In this document: in pieces, positions 1-7,894 of the stretch
How the letters are laid out: each line of letters begins with the position of its first letter
How positions within the stretch are numbered: the stretch's first letter is position 1
Assembly: GCA_030038295.1 (NCBI GenBank)
Contig: JASHPF010000248.1
Coordinates: 1 to 36,352 of the forward strand
Source: Streptosporangiaceae bacterium
Lineage (GTDB): Bacteria > Actinomycetota > Actinomycetes > Streptosporangiales > Streptosporangiaceae
Length of the DNA stretch: 36,352 nucleotides
Direction: 5' to 3'
Made by a program: the position numbers and the translations under genes
Notes under the pieces: model-generated
Told to the model about the DNA's origin: nothing
Database searches by the model: none
The model's input: the letters and a program-made list of their open reading frames with translations, nothing else

Positions 1-1
1 G

Positions 2-1843
2 CGCTCGGCGCTGGTTGCCGCGGACCGGGAGCAGGCGGCGGCCGTCTGGCGGATCCGGGAGGACGGCGCGGGCCTGGTCGCCCGGCCGGCCGGGGGCCGC
101 GCGTACCACGCAGGGTGGGAGGACGCCGCCGTGCCTGCGGACCGGCTCGGCGGCTACCTGCGCGCGTTCGATGCGCTGCTGGCCGAGCACGGCCTGCACG
201 GGCTGCCGTACGGGCACTTCGGCGACGGGTGCGTGCACGTCCGGCTGGATTTCGACTTCGACGCCGCGCCGGGCGAGCGCGCGCGAGCCGGCTCGCCGGC
301 GTTCCGCCGGTTCCTGCTCGATGCCGCCGACCTGGTCGCCGCGCACGGCGGCTCGATGTCCGGGGAACACGGTGACGGCCGCGCGCGGTCGGAGCTGCTG
401 CCGCGCATGTACTCGCCGTCGGCGCTGGCGGCGTTCGGCGCGGTCAAGGCCGTGTTCGACCCCGACGGCGTGCTGAATCCCGGCGTGATCGTCGCGCCCC
501 GGCCGGTGGACGCCGACCTGCGGCCCGCGCGCCGGCACCGCTACCGGGCCGGGCTCGCGTTCCGGTACCCGGCTGACGACGGCGATTTCGGCCGGGCCGT
601 CAGCCGGTGCACGGGCGTGGCCAAGTGCCGCGCCGACCTGACCTCGGCAGGCGGCGTCATGTGCCCGTCTTACCTCGCGACCAGGGATGAGAAGGACTCG
701 ACCAGGGCCCGCGCGCGGGTGCTGCAGGACCTGGTCAGCGGCGCGATTCCGGGGCGATGGCGGTCGGCCGAGGTCGCGCAGTCGCTGGAGCTGTGCCTGG
801 CGTGCAAGGCGTGCTCGGCAGACTGCCCGACAGGTACGGACATGGCGACCTACAAGGCCGAGGCGCTGTACCAGCGGTACCGGGGGAGGCTCCGCCCGCC
901 TGCCCACTACGCGCTCGGCTGGCTGCCGCGCTGGGCCAGGGCCGCGGCGCGCGCGCCACGGCTGGCGAACGCCCTGCTTACCGCCCCGGGTCTGGCGCCG
1001 CTCGGCGCCCGGCTGGCCGGCGTCGACCCACGGCGCCGGCTGCCGGCCTTCGCCCGCACGAGCTTCCGTGACTGGTTTGCCGCCCGCGGACCGGCCGAAT
1101 CTGGCGGCGTGCCGGTCGTGCTGTGGGCGGACACGTTCACGAACTACTTCACGCCGCAGGTGGGCATCGCCGCGGTGACGGTACTCGAGGCGGCTGGCTA
1201 TGCGGTCACCCTGTCCCGCGACGGCGACTGCTGCGGGCTGACCTGGCTGTCGACCGGACAGCTCGGCACCGCCCGGGCGGTCATGAGCCGGGCCCTGGCC
1301 GGCCTCGCGCCGTTCGTGCGGGCGGGCACGTCTGTCGTCGGGCTGGAACCGTCGTGCGTGGCGGCGTTCCGCGGAGATGCGGCCGACCTGGCCGACCCCT
1401 CGGTCGCCGGCACCGGCGCCGCGGTGCGCACGCTGGCCGAGCTGCTGGCCGCGACCCCCGGCTGGCAGCCGCCGCCGCACCTCAGCGGGCTGCGCGCGGT
1501 CGCCCAGCCGCACTGCCACCACCACGCGGTGCTGGGCTGGGACGGTGACGCTGCGCTGCTCGCCGCCGGTGGTGCGACGGTCCGCCGGGTCGGCGGGTGC
1601 TGCGGCCTCGCGGGCAACTTCGGCATGGAGCGCGGACACTACGAGCTGAGCGTCGCGGTGGCGCGCAGCGCCCTGCTTCCGGCCCTCGCGGATGTTCAGG
1701 AGGGGAACGGGGTGGTTATCGCCGACGGTTTCTCCTGCCGGACGCAGATTGCTCAGCTCGCCGGGCGGCGCGCGTATCACCTCGCTGAGCTGCTCGCCGT
1801 GCCCCCGGTCGCGGCGCCCGCGACGCCAGCACGGCGCGCCTGA
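2..1843 (+). CDS. FAD-binding and (Fe-S)-binding oxidoreductase, C-terminal part (5' end outside window)
   Basis: This is the C-terminal ~613 residues of a fused GlcD/GlcF-like flavoprotein; the frame is open from base 2, so the start lies upstream. The first part reads as the FAD-linked oxidase C-terminal domain (LPYGHFGDGCVHVRLDF near base 205, SGEHGDGR near base 360). Then come two ferredoxin-type clusters: a Cys-rich stretch ending GVMCPS (about 607-670) and CLACKACSADCP (about 796-830). Two CCG-type heterodisulfide reductase repeats follow (DGDCCGLTW near 1222; GGCCGLAGNFG near 1595). Known members of this family (YdiJ-like) oxidise D-lactate or D-2-hydroxyglutarate and pass electrons through the Fe-S centres to a membrane carrier. 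The exact substrate here cannot be told. It converges on the next gene with 6 bases between them. Confidence 0.88.
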   Translation, partial: RSALVAADREQAAAVWRIREDGAGLVARPAGGRAYHAGWEDAAVPADRLGGYLRAFDALLAEHGLHGLPYGHFGDGCVHVRLDFDFDAAPGERARAGSPAFRRFLLDAADLVAAHGGSMSGEHGDGRARSELLPRMYSPSALAAFGAVKAVFDPDGVLNPGVIVAPRPVDADLRPARRHRYRAGLAFRYPADDGDFGRAVSRCTGVAKCRADLTSAGGVMCPSYLATRDEKDSTRARARVLQDLVSGAIPGRWRSAEVAQSLELCLACKACSADCPTGTDMATYKAEALYQRYRGRLRPPAHYALGWLPRWARAAARAPRLANALLTAPGLAPLGARLAGVDPRRRLPAFARTSFRDWFAARGPAESGGVPVVLWADTFTNYFTPQVGIAAVTVLEAAGYAVTLSRDGDCCGLTWLSTGQLGTARAVMSRALAGLAPFVRAGTSVVGLEPSCVAAFRGDAADLADPSVAGTGAAVRTLAELLAATPGWQPPPHLSGLRAVAQPHCHHHAVLGWDGDAALLAAGGATVRRVGGCCGLAGNFGMERGHYELSVAVARSALLPALADVQEGNGVVIADGFSCRTQIAQLAGRRAYHLAELLAVPPVAAPATPARRA

Positions 1844-1849
1844 CCGCGA

Positions 1850-2518
1850 TCAGCCCACCGGCAGGGCCACGGCCTGCTTGCCGTACAGCTCGGCGGCACG
1901 CCAGCAGTACCAGGCCACGATGCTGCGATACGGGTGGTAGGGCTCGCCGAGGCCGTCGAGCTGCTTCGGCGTCGGCATCGGGACGCTCCACGCCAGCCCG
2001 TAGCCGCGGCGCACGCCGAGGTCACCGGTCGGCCAGACGTCGAGCCGCCGCAGCTGGAAGATGAGGAACATCTCCGCGGTCCACCGGCCGATGCCGCGCA
2101 CGCTGGAGAGCTGCGTCACGATCTCGCCGTCCCCGATCCTGCCGAGCCGGCGCGACTCCAGCACGACCGTGCCGTCGAGTACCTTCGCGGCCAGGTCGCG
2201 CAGCGACGCCGCCTTGGCCCCCGACAGCCCGGCGCCGCGCAGCGCCTCGTCGGGCAGCGCCAGCAGCCGCTCGGGCGTGACGTCCCCGTCAAGCGCGGCG
2301 ATCAGACGCCCGTGGATCGAGCGGGCCGCCGGGCCTGCGAGCTGCTGGAAGGTGATGGCGCGGACAAGCGTCCCAAAATGTGTCTCGGTCGAGACCGGGA
2401 ATGATGGCAGGCCGGCCTCGGCCACTAGCCTGGCCAGAACTGGATCACGAGCGGCGAGCTGCCGCGCCGCCTCGCGGGGGGTGACCTTGCGCGCGGGCCG
2501 CGCGGCGTTGCTGATCAT
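1850..2518 (-). CDS. AlkA-type DNA-3-methyladenine glycosylase (HhH-GPD superfamily)
   Basis: A 222-residue base-excision repair glycosylase that would remove alkylated bases such as 3-methyladenine. The helix-hairpin-helix is at residues 137-150 (LSSVRGIGRWTAEM) and the catalytic aspartate is D166 in WPTGDLGVRRG, the usual HhH-GPD arrangement; ITFQQLAGPAARSI at 55-68 is the family's N-terminal signature. The length fits the short bacterial AlkA/MAG2 type without the extra N-terminal domain of E. coli AlkA. The ATG at 2516-2518 overlaps an alternative ATG of the divergent channel gene; TAGACA lies 6 bases upstream of it, which could be a -10 box of a leaderless transcript. Confidence 0.93.
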   Translation of the reverse strand: MISNAARPARKVTPREAARQLAARDPVLARLVAEAGLPSFPVSTETHFGTLVRAITFQQLAGPAARSIHGRLIAALDGDVTPERLLALPDEALRGAGLSGAKAASLRDLAAKVLDGTVVLESRRLGRIGDGEIVTQLSSVRGIGRWTAEMFLIFQLRRLDVWPTGDLGVRRGYGLAWSVPMPTPKQLDGLGEPYHPYRSIVAWYCWRAAELYGKQAVALPVG

Positions 2519-2567
2519 GATCCCTGTCTACCAGCCGCCACTGACAACCACGACGCGCGAGGGCCAC

Positions 2568-3230
2568 GTGCCGGACGACGCAGCGAAGCAGGTAAAGCCT
2601 GGCCAGACCATCGAACGGGTCGGCTTCTTCACCGACGCTGTCTTCGCCATCGCCATGACGCTGCTGGTCATCGAGATCCCTCGGCCCCAAGGCGCCGAGT
2701 TCTCCGTCGATCACGGGCTTTCGCGAGCGCAGGCTGGCGACAATCTCTGGCACTTCCTGCGCGCCGAGGACGACGCCTTCTACGCCTACCTGCTGGCGTT
2801 TTTCATGCTCTGGATCGTGTGGCGGCAGCATCACACCCTGCTCGACCAGGTCACCCACCTGTCCAGCGCGATGATCGGCTGGCACTTCCCGCTGCTGCTG
2901 TTCGCCGCGTTCCTGCCGTTCGCGGCGACCGTGCTCGGCCACTACCTGGGGAACCCGGTCGCGGCCTTGCTCTTCGGCGTCGTCGTGCTGCTCCTGCTGG
3001 TGTCCAAGACGGCGATCCAGAGCCGGGCGCGTGTCGACGGCGCGGTGCTACCCGGCGCGGACCGGCGATCGTTCGACGTGGACATCGCGGCGTCCTGGGG
3101 CGTGGTGGCCTACTGGGCGGCGGTCACGGCCCTGGTGTGGTGGGTGACCTGGGCCCCGCTGCTGTGGATCGCCACCACCGTCGTGGGATCGGTCGGCACC
3201 TGGCTAGCGCGGCGCCGCCGGGCTGGCTAG
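2568..3230 (+). CDS. TMEM175-family (DUF1211) potassium channel
   Basis: A 220-residue integral membrane protein. Near the N-terminus R17 is followed by F21-T22-D23 and AVFAIAMTLLVIEI, the RxxxF(S/T)D signature of bacterial TMEM175 channels, where the first helix lines the potassium pore. Further hydrophobic segments (AYLLAFFMLWIVW, FPLLLFAAFLPFAATVL, AALLFGVVVLLLLV, WAAVTALVWWVTWAPLLWIA) agree with the six-helix layout. I choose the GTG at 2568, with GAGGG at 2559-2563; an in-frame ATG at 2517 would add 17 polar residues and overlap the start of the divergent glycosylase. Family function is known; ion selectivity here is inferred. Confidence 0.87.
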   Translation: MPDDAAKQVKPGQTIERVGFFTDAVFAIAMTLLVIEIPRPQGAEFSVDHGLSRAQAGDNLWHFLRAEDDAFYAYLLAFFMLWIVWRQHHTLLDQVTHLSSAMIGWHFPLLLFAAFLPFAATVLGHYLGNPVAALLFGVVVLLLLVSKTAIQSRARVDGAVLPGADRRSFDVDIAASWGVVAYWAAVTALVWWVTWAPLLWIATTVVGSVGTWLARRRRAG

Positions 3231-3410
3231 CGCCGGACAGGGCCCCAGGTGACCACCACGGGGCGGCCCGGATCCACCGCGAGCTGGTGTCGGAGCAGGC
3301 GCCTGTCGGCCGCGCGCCACCGGCCAGCCAGGAGGTCGTCGGGCTGGTGGAGCGGCGCTGCTAGCGCCCGCCTCGCGAGCGGTGGGCGACGTGGCGGCAC
3401 AATGGAGCCC
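3231..3410. other. Intergenic stretch with a weak 57-codon minus-strand ORF
   Basis: About 180 bases between the channel and the flavoprotein reductase. On the minus strand a GTG at 3398-3400 opens a 57-codon frame ending at 3227 whose stop shares a CTAG with the channel stop. It ends in LAVDPGRPVVVTWGPVRR. I recognise no family and see no Shine-Dalgarno, so it may be chance or the tail of a decayed gene. CACAAT at 3398-3403 is a possible -10 box for the reductase. Confidence 0.3.
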
Positions 3411-4670
3411 ATGCCGGGCAGAGTCCGCAAGGACCCGATGGTGATCGTCGGCGGCGGTGTCGCCGGCGGTAACGGCGCCGCCGTCCTGCGCGAGGAGGGC
3501 TTCCCCGGTCGGGTCGTGATCATTAGCGGCGAGCCTGGCGTGCCGTTCGGTCGTCCTCCGCTCTCGAAGACCTACCTGCGGTCAGAGGAGGGTGTCGACG
3601 GCTGGTATGTCCGCCCCGCCGACTGGTGGGCCAGTCACGACGTGGAGATCCTGGCCGAGTCACGAGTGGCTGCGATCGACACCGCAGCTCGCGCTGTCGC
3701 CTTGGACTCGGGCCGGGAACTCCGCTATCACAAGCTCCTGCTGGCCACCGGAGGACGGAACCGGCAGCTCGACGTCCCCGGCGGCGGGTTGGCCGGCATC
3801 CACTACCTGCGGACCGTGGCGGAGTGCGACGCGATCAAGGCGGAGGTCGGCGCGAACCGGCACGCTGTCGTCGTCGGGATGGGCTTCATCGGCTGCGAGG
3901 TGGCGGCGTCGCTGCGCCAGCTCGGGGTGCGCGTGACGGCGATCCTTCCCGGCCGGGTGCCGCTGGCGAAGGTGCTGGGCGCGGAGGTCGGCGCCGTGCT
4001 CGCCGGTTTCCACCGGGCGAACGGGGTCGAGCTGCTGACCGGGGAGCAGGTTCGGGCGTTCGAGGGTGACGGACGGGTCGCCGCGGTCGTGACCGTCAGC
4101 GGCAAGCGGCTCGCGTGCGATTTCGTTGTCGTCGGCGTCGGGGTCTCGGCTGACGTTCCACCCGTCACGGGAGCGCCGCTCGAACTAGCCAACGGGATTC
4201 TTACCGACGAGCTGTGCCGCACCAGCGCCACTGACGTCTACGCGGCAGGGGACGTCGCGAATCAGCTGCACCCGCTATTCGGCCGGATCAGGGTCGAGCA
4301 CTTCAACAACGCAGAGAGGCAGGGCGCGGCGGCGGCCAGGTCGATGCTTGGCTCGGACGCTGCCTACGACTACGTCCACACCTTCTGGTCTGATCAGTAC
4401 GAGCACAAGGTCGAGTACGTCGGCCACGCCGCGACGTGGGATGACTTCGTCATCCGAGGCAGCGCGGACGAAGGCAGGCTGATCGGGTTCTACTTGCAGG
4501 ACGGCGTGGTATGCGCCGCGGTGGGCATAGACCGCGGCGGCGACCCGGAAGCCGACCTGGACGGCGAGGTGGCTGCCTGCGCCCGCCTCGTTGCGGAGCG
4601 CGCCCGACCGGCTCCCGGCGCGCTCGCCGATGAGCGTACCGACCTGTGGTCGCAGCCGCGGGGGGCGTGA
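3411..4670 (+). CDS. FAD/NAD(P)H-dependent reductase (ferredoxin/rhodocoxin reductase family)
   Basis: A 419-residue flavoprotein disulfide-fold reductase. It starts with an FAD Rossmann motif (VIVGGGVAGGNGAAVL), then RPPLSKTYL, the ATG-like TGGRNRQLDVPG, the NAD(P)H Rossmann motif (VVVGMGFIGCEVAASL), and the second FAD contact TDVYAAGDVAN. The C-terminal part (HTFWSDQYEHKVEYVGHA onward) is the reductase C-terminal domain of BphA4/rhodocoxin-reductase types. Such enzymes pass electrons from NAD(P)H to small ferredoxins that feed P450s or dioxygenases, but no ferredoxin or oxygenase partner is adjacent. The start is uncertain: ATG 3411 has CACAAT 7 bases upstream and a GGAG nearby; ATG 3402 and ATG 3438 are also in frame. 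Confidence 0.9.
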   Translation: MPGRVRKDPMVIVGGGVAGGNGAAVLREEGFPGRVVIISGEPGVPFGRPPLSKTYLRSEEGVDGWYVRPADWWASHDVEILAESRVAAIDTAARAVALDSGRELRYHKLLLATGGRNRQLDVPGGGLAGIHYLRTVAECDAIKAEVGANRHAVVVGMGFIGCEVAASLRQLGVRVTAILPGRVPLAKVLGAEVGAVLAGFHRANGVELLTGEQVRAFEGDGRVAAVVTVSGKRLACDFVVVGVGVSADVPPVTGAPLELANGILTDELCRTSATDVYAAGDVANQLHPLFGRIRVEHFNNAERQGAAAARSMLGSDAAYDYVHTFWSDQYEHKVEYVGHAATWDDFVIRGSADEGRLIGFYLQDGVVCAAVGIDRGGDPEADLDGEVAACARLVAERARPAPGALADERTDLWSQPRGA

Positions 4671-4710
4671 CCTCGGCGCTCGCCGCCGGGCGCGGACCGC
4701 AGCAAGCGGG

Positions 4711-5442
4711 TCAGGCGTTCGAGAACAGCGGAATGTTGGCCCCGCTCGCCGGCGTCAGCGGGCTGTCCAGCAGCGCGAGAATGACCGCTGCTACGTCGCC
4801 GGGGGTGAGGCCGGGCCGTAGAGACGGGTTGGCCCGCCGCAGCATCTGGGTGTCCACGGCACCCGGACTGATGCAGATGGCGCTGATGCCGTGCTCCTTT
4901 CCCTCCACGGCGAGTGCCTCGGTGAGACCGATCACCCCGTACTTGGACACGTTGTAAGCAGCGAGGCCGGGGAACTTCTCCGTGGCGTAGACGCCGGACA
5001 GCGACGCGATGGTGATGATGCGCCCTTCCCCGGCTCGCCGCATTGCCGCGAACGCCGCGCGGCAGCAGAGGAAGGCCCCCGTGAGGTTGACCGCGAGCGT
5101 CTCTGCCCAGATCTCTGGCGTCGTCTCGGCGAACAACGCGGGGGTCAGCACCGCCGCGGCGCACACCAGGGCGGCGAGCGGTCCCGATCGCTCTGCCTCG
5201 ATGACGAGGCGGTCGACCTCCGCTGGCTTGCTGACGTCGGTCGGTACCGTACGTGCCTGGCCGCCGGCGTCGGCAATGCGGCCGGCCACCGCGTCGAGCG
5301 CCGACCCGTCCCGTGCGGCGAGGACTACCCGGGCGCCAGCCGCCGCCAGCGCCTCGGCGGTGGCCGCGCCGATCCCGCGGCTGGCGCCGGTGACCACAGC
5401 CACCCGCCCGGCGAGCCAGTGCGCCTGGTTACCGTCACCCAT
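4711..5442 (-). CDS. Short-chain dehydrogenase/reductase
   Basis: A 243-residue classical SDR. TGASRGIG at residues 18-25 binds NAD(P); CAAA at 94-97 replaces the usual NNAG; a serine in IASLSG (147/149) with Y163 and K167 (YNVSK) forms the catalytic set, with an unusual two-residue stretch between Ser and Tyr. The start is fixed by AGGAGG (complement of 5449-5454) six bases before the ATG at 5440-5442, inside the end of the glycosyltransferase gene (8-base overlap). It is the last gene of a four-gene operon with a QueD-like synthase, methyltransferase and GT4. By context it may reduce a carbonyl on the product of that pathway, in the way sepiapterin reductase acts on pterins; that is an inference. 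A general FabG-like role is possible. Confidence 0.9.
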   Translation of the reverse strand: MGDGNQAHWLAGRVAVVTGASRGIGAATAEALAAAGARVVLAARDGSALDAVAGRIADAGGQARTVPTDVSKPAEVDRLVIEAERSGPLAALVCAAAVLTPALFAETTPEIWAETLAVNLTGAFLCCRAAFAAMRRAGEGRIITIASLSGVYATEKFPGLAAYNVSKYGVIGLTEALAVEGKEHGISAICISPGAVDTQMLRRANPSLRPGLTPGDVAAVILALLDSPLTPASGANIPLFSNA

Positions 5443-6541
5443 CTGCTGCCTCCTTGCCACCGGAACTGACGATTCGCCGGTACAAGCGCTCGTGCCCGTC
5501 CAGGCTCTGGTTCAGATCGAGATTCCGCTCGGCGTGCCGGCGGCATTCCGTCCGGGAGATGGCGGCCGCTTTCCCGACTGCGTCGGCCGCCGCCCGGCGA
5601 TCCCCGGGTGGCACGAGGAAGCCGGTCACCCCGTCAGCGATCACCTCGCTCAGCGCACCGCGCCGGAACGCCACGACCGGAGTGCCGCACGCCTGCGCCT
5701 CGGCCGCGGCCATCCCGAATGGCTCGTCCCACAGCACCGGGTACAGCGCGACCGCGGCGCGCGCCAGCACCTCCCACAGCGCGGCCCTGGGCAGTGCAGG
5801 ATGAACGCGCACGCCAGGTCGGGCCGCCCGCGGCCCGATTGTCGCACGCGCGTAGTCGGCGTCATAGACGTCGCCGTAGATGTCGATGGCGAGCCCGGCC
5901 GCGACGGCGATGTCGACGGCCTCGGCGACTCCCTTTTCCGGGCTCAGCCGACCCGCGAAGACGGCTCCGGTCCCGGCCGTCGCCGACCACGGGATGATGG
6001 CGGTAGGGACACAGGGCGGCAGGACCGCATCCACGGTCAGGATCGTGCGCCATGCCCGCGCCTGGAAAGCGGACACGGTGACGACTGTCGGCCGTCGGCC
6101 CGACCGGGCCGCCCGACGCAGTGCCAGCGCGATCGCTTCGTCGGGAGGCAGGTGCAGGGTGTGCACCACCGGTGCAGGCAGCGCGTTCGCATGCCGGATA
6201 GCGGGCGCGTCGAAGGCGTGGTTGTGGATCACGTCATAGCGGCTCTGCCGCACCAGGGCGTAGGCAGCATCGAAAGCAGCGTCCGCGGCAGCCGCGCCCG
6301 ATGCTGGCTCTGATCCGCCCGGTCCGAAGGCGCGGTACAGCGTGCCGGCCAGCGCCTTCGGGTCAATTCCGGTGTCGATGACGGTGACACCAGGAATCTT
6401 TGATCCGGTGGCGGCGTACACGTGGATCTCGTGTCCGCGCTCGGTGAGCCCGCGGGCGAGGTCAGCCAGGAAGGCCTGCGACCCGCCGCGGTGAGGCTCG
6501 CGGATGGCCGTCACGAGCGGCGCCATCATCGCGATCTTCAT
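5435..6541 (-). CDS. GT4-family glycosyltransferase
   Basis: A 368-residue retaining GT-B glycosyltransferase. The N-terminal domain opens MKIAMMAPLV with a glycine-rich loop (HRGGSQ, 17-22) and contains HNHAFDAP near 107. The C-terminal nucleotide-sugar domain has FAGRLSPEKG (195-204) and the E-x7-E motif EPFGMAAAE (E273/E281) followed by AQACGTPVVAF. No signal peptide or membrane segment is seen, so it is probably cytosolic or peripheral. The ATG overlaps the end of the methyltransferase gene by four bases, which indicates translational coupling. The acceptor is unknown; beside a pterin-synthase homologue a small soluble acceptor is more likely than a cell-wall polymer. Confidence 0.92.
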   Translation of the reverse strand: MKIAMMAPLVTAIREPHRGGSQAFLADLARGLTERGHEIHVYAATGSKIPGVTVIDTGIDPKALAGTLYRAFGPGGSEPASGAAAADAAFDAAYALVRQSRYDVIHNHAFDAPAIRHANALPAPVVHTLHLPPDEAIALALRRAARSGRRPTVVTVSAFQARAWRTILTVDAVLPPCVPTAIIPWSATAGTGAVFAGRLSPEKGVAEAVDIAVAAGLAIDIYGDVYDADYARATIGPRAARPGVRVHPALPRAALWEVLARAAVALYPVLWDEPFGMAAAEAQACGTPVVAFRRGALSEVIADGVTGFLVPPGDRRAAADAVGKAAAISRTECRRHAERNLDLNQSLDGHERLYRRIVSSGGKEAADG

Positions 6542-7317
6542 CGGGTGCGGGTCTTGAAAGCCACGTCGCGAGGCGCGTTGATACCGAGCAGCTCAAACGG
6601 CACGCGCCGCAGCCCGCGTCGGCGGATGGCGCCGACCGCGGCCGGGTAAAAGACCTCGGCAAGTTCGACCGCGTCCTGGTGACTGGAGAACTGCACGGAC
6701 ATCGGCCCGCCGAAGCTGATGTGCTCGTAGCCGCGGTCGGTCAGCCAGTCCAGGTCGTTCGGCCAGATGATGGCGACGCACCCGCCCGGTCGGCACACTC
6801 GCTCCATCTCCGACAGGCCGGCCTCGCCGCCGTGCGCGGGCGAGGGCGTGAACGCTGAGCACGCGACGACCAGGTCCGCGATCCCACCAGGCAGCGGCAG
6901 GTCATCGAAGAACCCGTGAATGACCCGGGCGCGGCTGCCATGAGCGGCCCGCCCGAGCTTGCGCCGCAGAATCTGGCGCAGCGGCAGCGCGGGCTCGACG
7001 GCCACCACTTCTTGTCCGCGATCGAGAAGCTCGAGCGTGAGCCGCCCCGTCCCGGCGGCAACCTCGACGATTCGGTCCACGGAGCGCGGCAGCCAGCCGA
7101 CGATGCCAGGGTGCAGCCGCTCCACGGTGGCAAGGCGGTCATAGAGCTGTGGCTCGAGCCGGTACAGCAGTTCCCAGGCCAGGACGGGGTTGGTGCGGGG
7201 ATCGTCGGACCCATCGCGGACAAACCGGCTCGTCTCCTCGGCCGTGAACACCCGGAGGTCGGCGGCCGTATAGCGGCTGCTCAGCCCGCGGCCAGCCGGG
7301 GTGTCAGAGGTGATCAC
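6538..7317 (-). CDS. Class I SAM-dependent methyltransferase
   Basis: A 259-residue Rossmann-fold methyltransferase. Motif I is EVAAGTGRL (85-93), followed by an acidic residue (E108 in AVEPA) that should bind the SAM ribose, and ADLVVACSAFTP as the motif II/IV region. MERVCRPGGCVAIIWP is the typical post-motif strand. The GTG start at 7315-7317 lies inside the end of the upstream QueD-like gene (14-base overlap), so it depends on coupling rather than its own strong Shine-Dalgarno. It probably methylates the intermediate handled by its operon partners; the target atom cannot be predicted. Confidence 0.88.
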   Translation of the reverse strand: MITSDTPAGRGLSSRYTAADLRVFTAEETSRFVRDGSDDPRTNPVLAWELLYRLEPQLYDRLATVERLHPGIVGWLPRSVDRIVEVAAGTGRLTLELLDRGQEVVAVEPALPLRQILRRKLGRAAHGSRARVIHGFFDDLPLPGGIADLVVACSAFTPSPAHGGEAGLSEMERVCRPGGCVAIIWPNDLDWLTDRGYEHISFGGPMSVQFSSHQDAVELAEVFYPAAVGAIRRRGLRRVPFELLGINAPRDVAFKTRTR

Positions 7318-7726
7318 CGACTTCAGCCCAGTTCTTGTCGGTCTCCCAGACGCGTACGTTGCGCAGGAGTCCCGCGGGCAGGTCCGGCAGCAGGCGTGCC
7401 CAGAAGGTCAGCGCGAGATTCTCCGTGGTCGGGATGAGTCCCGACAGCCACGGCACGTCGGTGTTGAGGTTGCGGTGATCGACATCCTGGATGACCCGGC
7501 GGCACATGATGTCCGAGAGCTGCTTCAGGTCGACGACATAACCACTCGCCGGGTCGATGCCGCCGGCCACGGTGACCTCGAGCACGTAGTTGTGCCCGTG
7601 CAGACTGACGCATTTCCCGAACAAGCGCTGGTTCTCATCGTCGGAGAGGCCCGGATCGAATAGCCGATGCGCCGCACTGAAAGACTCACGGCGGCCAACC
7701 TGCACCAACATCGGCGTCGCTACCAT
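7304..7726 (-). CDS. 6-carboxy-/6-pyruvoyl-tetrahydropterin synthase family protein (QueD-like)
   Basis: A 140-residue PTPS/QueD fold protein. The zinc ligands are H20 (FSAAH), H43 and H45 (HGHNY). The nucleophilic cysteine C39 lies four residues before the first His of HGH, as in QueD-type enzymes; D83-H84 completes the catalytic relay, and E102 (PTTEN) and E128 (WETD) are the conserved glutamates that anchor the pterin. Known relatives convert 7,8-dihydroneopterin triphosphate to 6-carboxy- or 6-pyruvoyl-tetrahydropterin, for queuosine, deazapurines or biopterin. No queC, queE or GTP cyclohydrolase is nearby; instead it heads an operon with a methyltransferase, a GT4 and an SDR. CATGAT six bases upstream of the ATG is a possible -10 box. 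Confidence 0.9.
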   Translation of the reverse strand: MVATPMLVQVGRRESFSAAHRLFDPGLSDDENQRLFGKCVSLHGHNYVLEVTVAGGIDPASGYVVDLKQLSDIMCRRVIQDVDHRNLNTDVPWLSGLIPTTENLALTFWARLLPDLPAGLLRNVRVWETDKNWAEVGDHL

Positions 7727-7894
7727 GCTCTTATCATGCCCGCTGTCGGCACAGCTACCGGTCGGCGGCGCTCCAGCGCCCGATCGCGGCGGCGTCGCAG
7801 CCCGGACGGCTACGACGCAGAAGATCCCTTTTCAGCTGCATTGCCCGGCTGCAAACGTGGGTGATAGCTCAGCCAGGCAACGGAGAGCGGAGCC
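7727..7894. other. Divergent intergenic region
   Basis: Holds the outward promoters of the QueD-like operon (minus) and the DHFR-like gene (plus). I see only the near-consensus CATGAT (complement of 7733-7738) for the minus side and a GGAG Shine-Dalgarno near 7887 for the plus side; no convincing operator. Confidence 0.35.

Noticed and set aside
2061-2516. Long N-terminal extension of the channel gene
   Set aside because: These codons are antisense to the AlkA-type gene and carry no family similarity.
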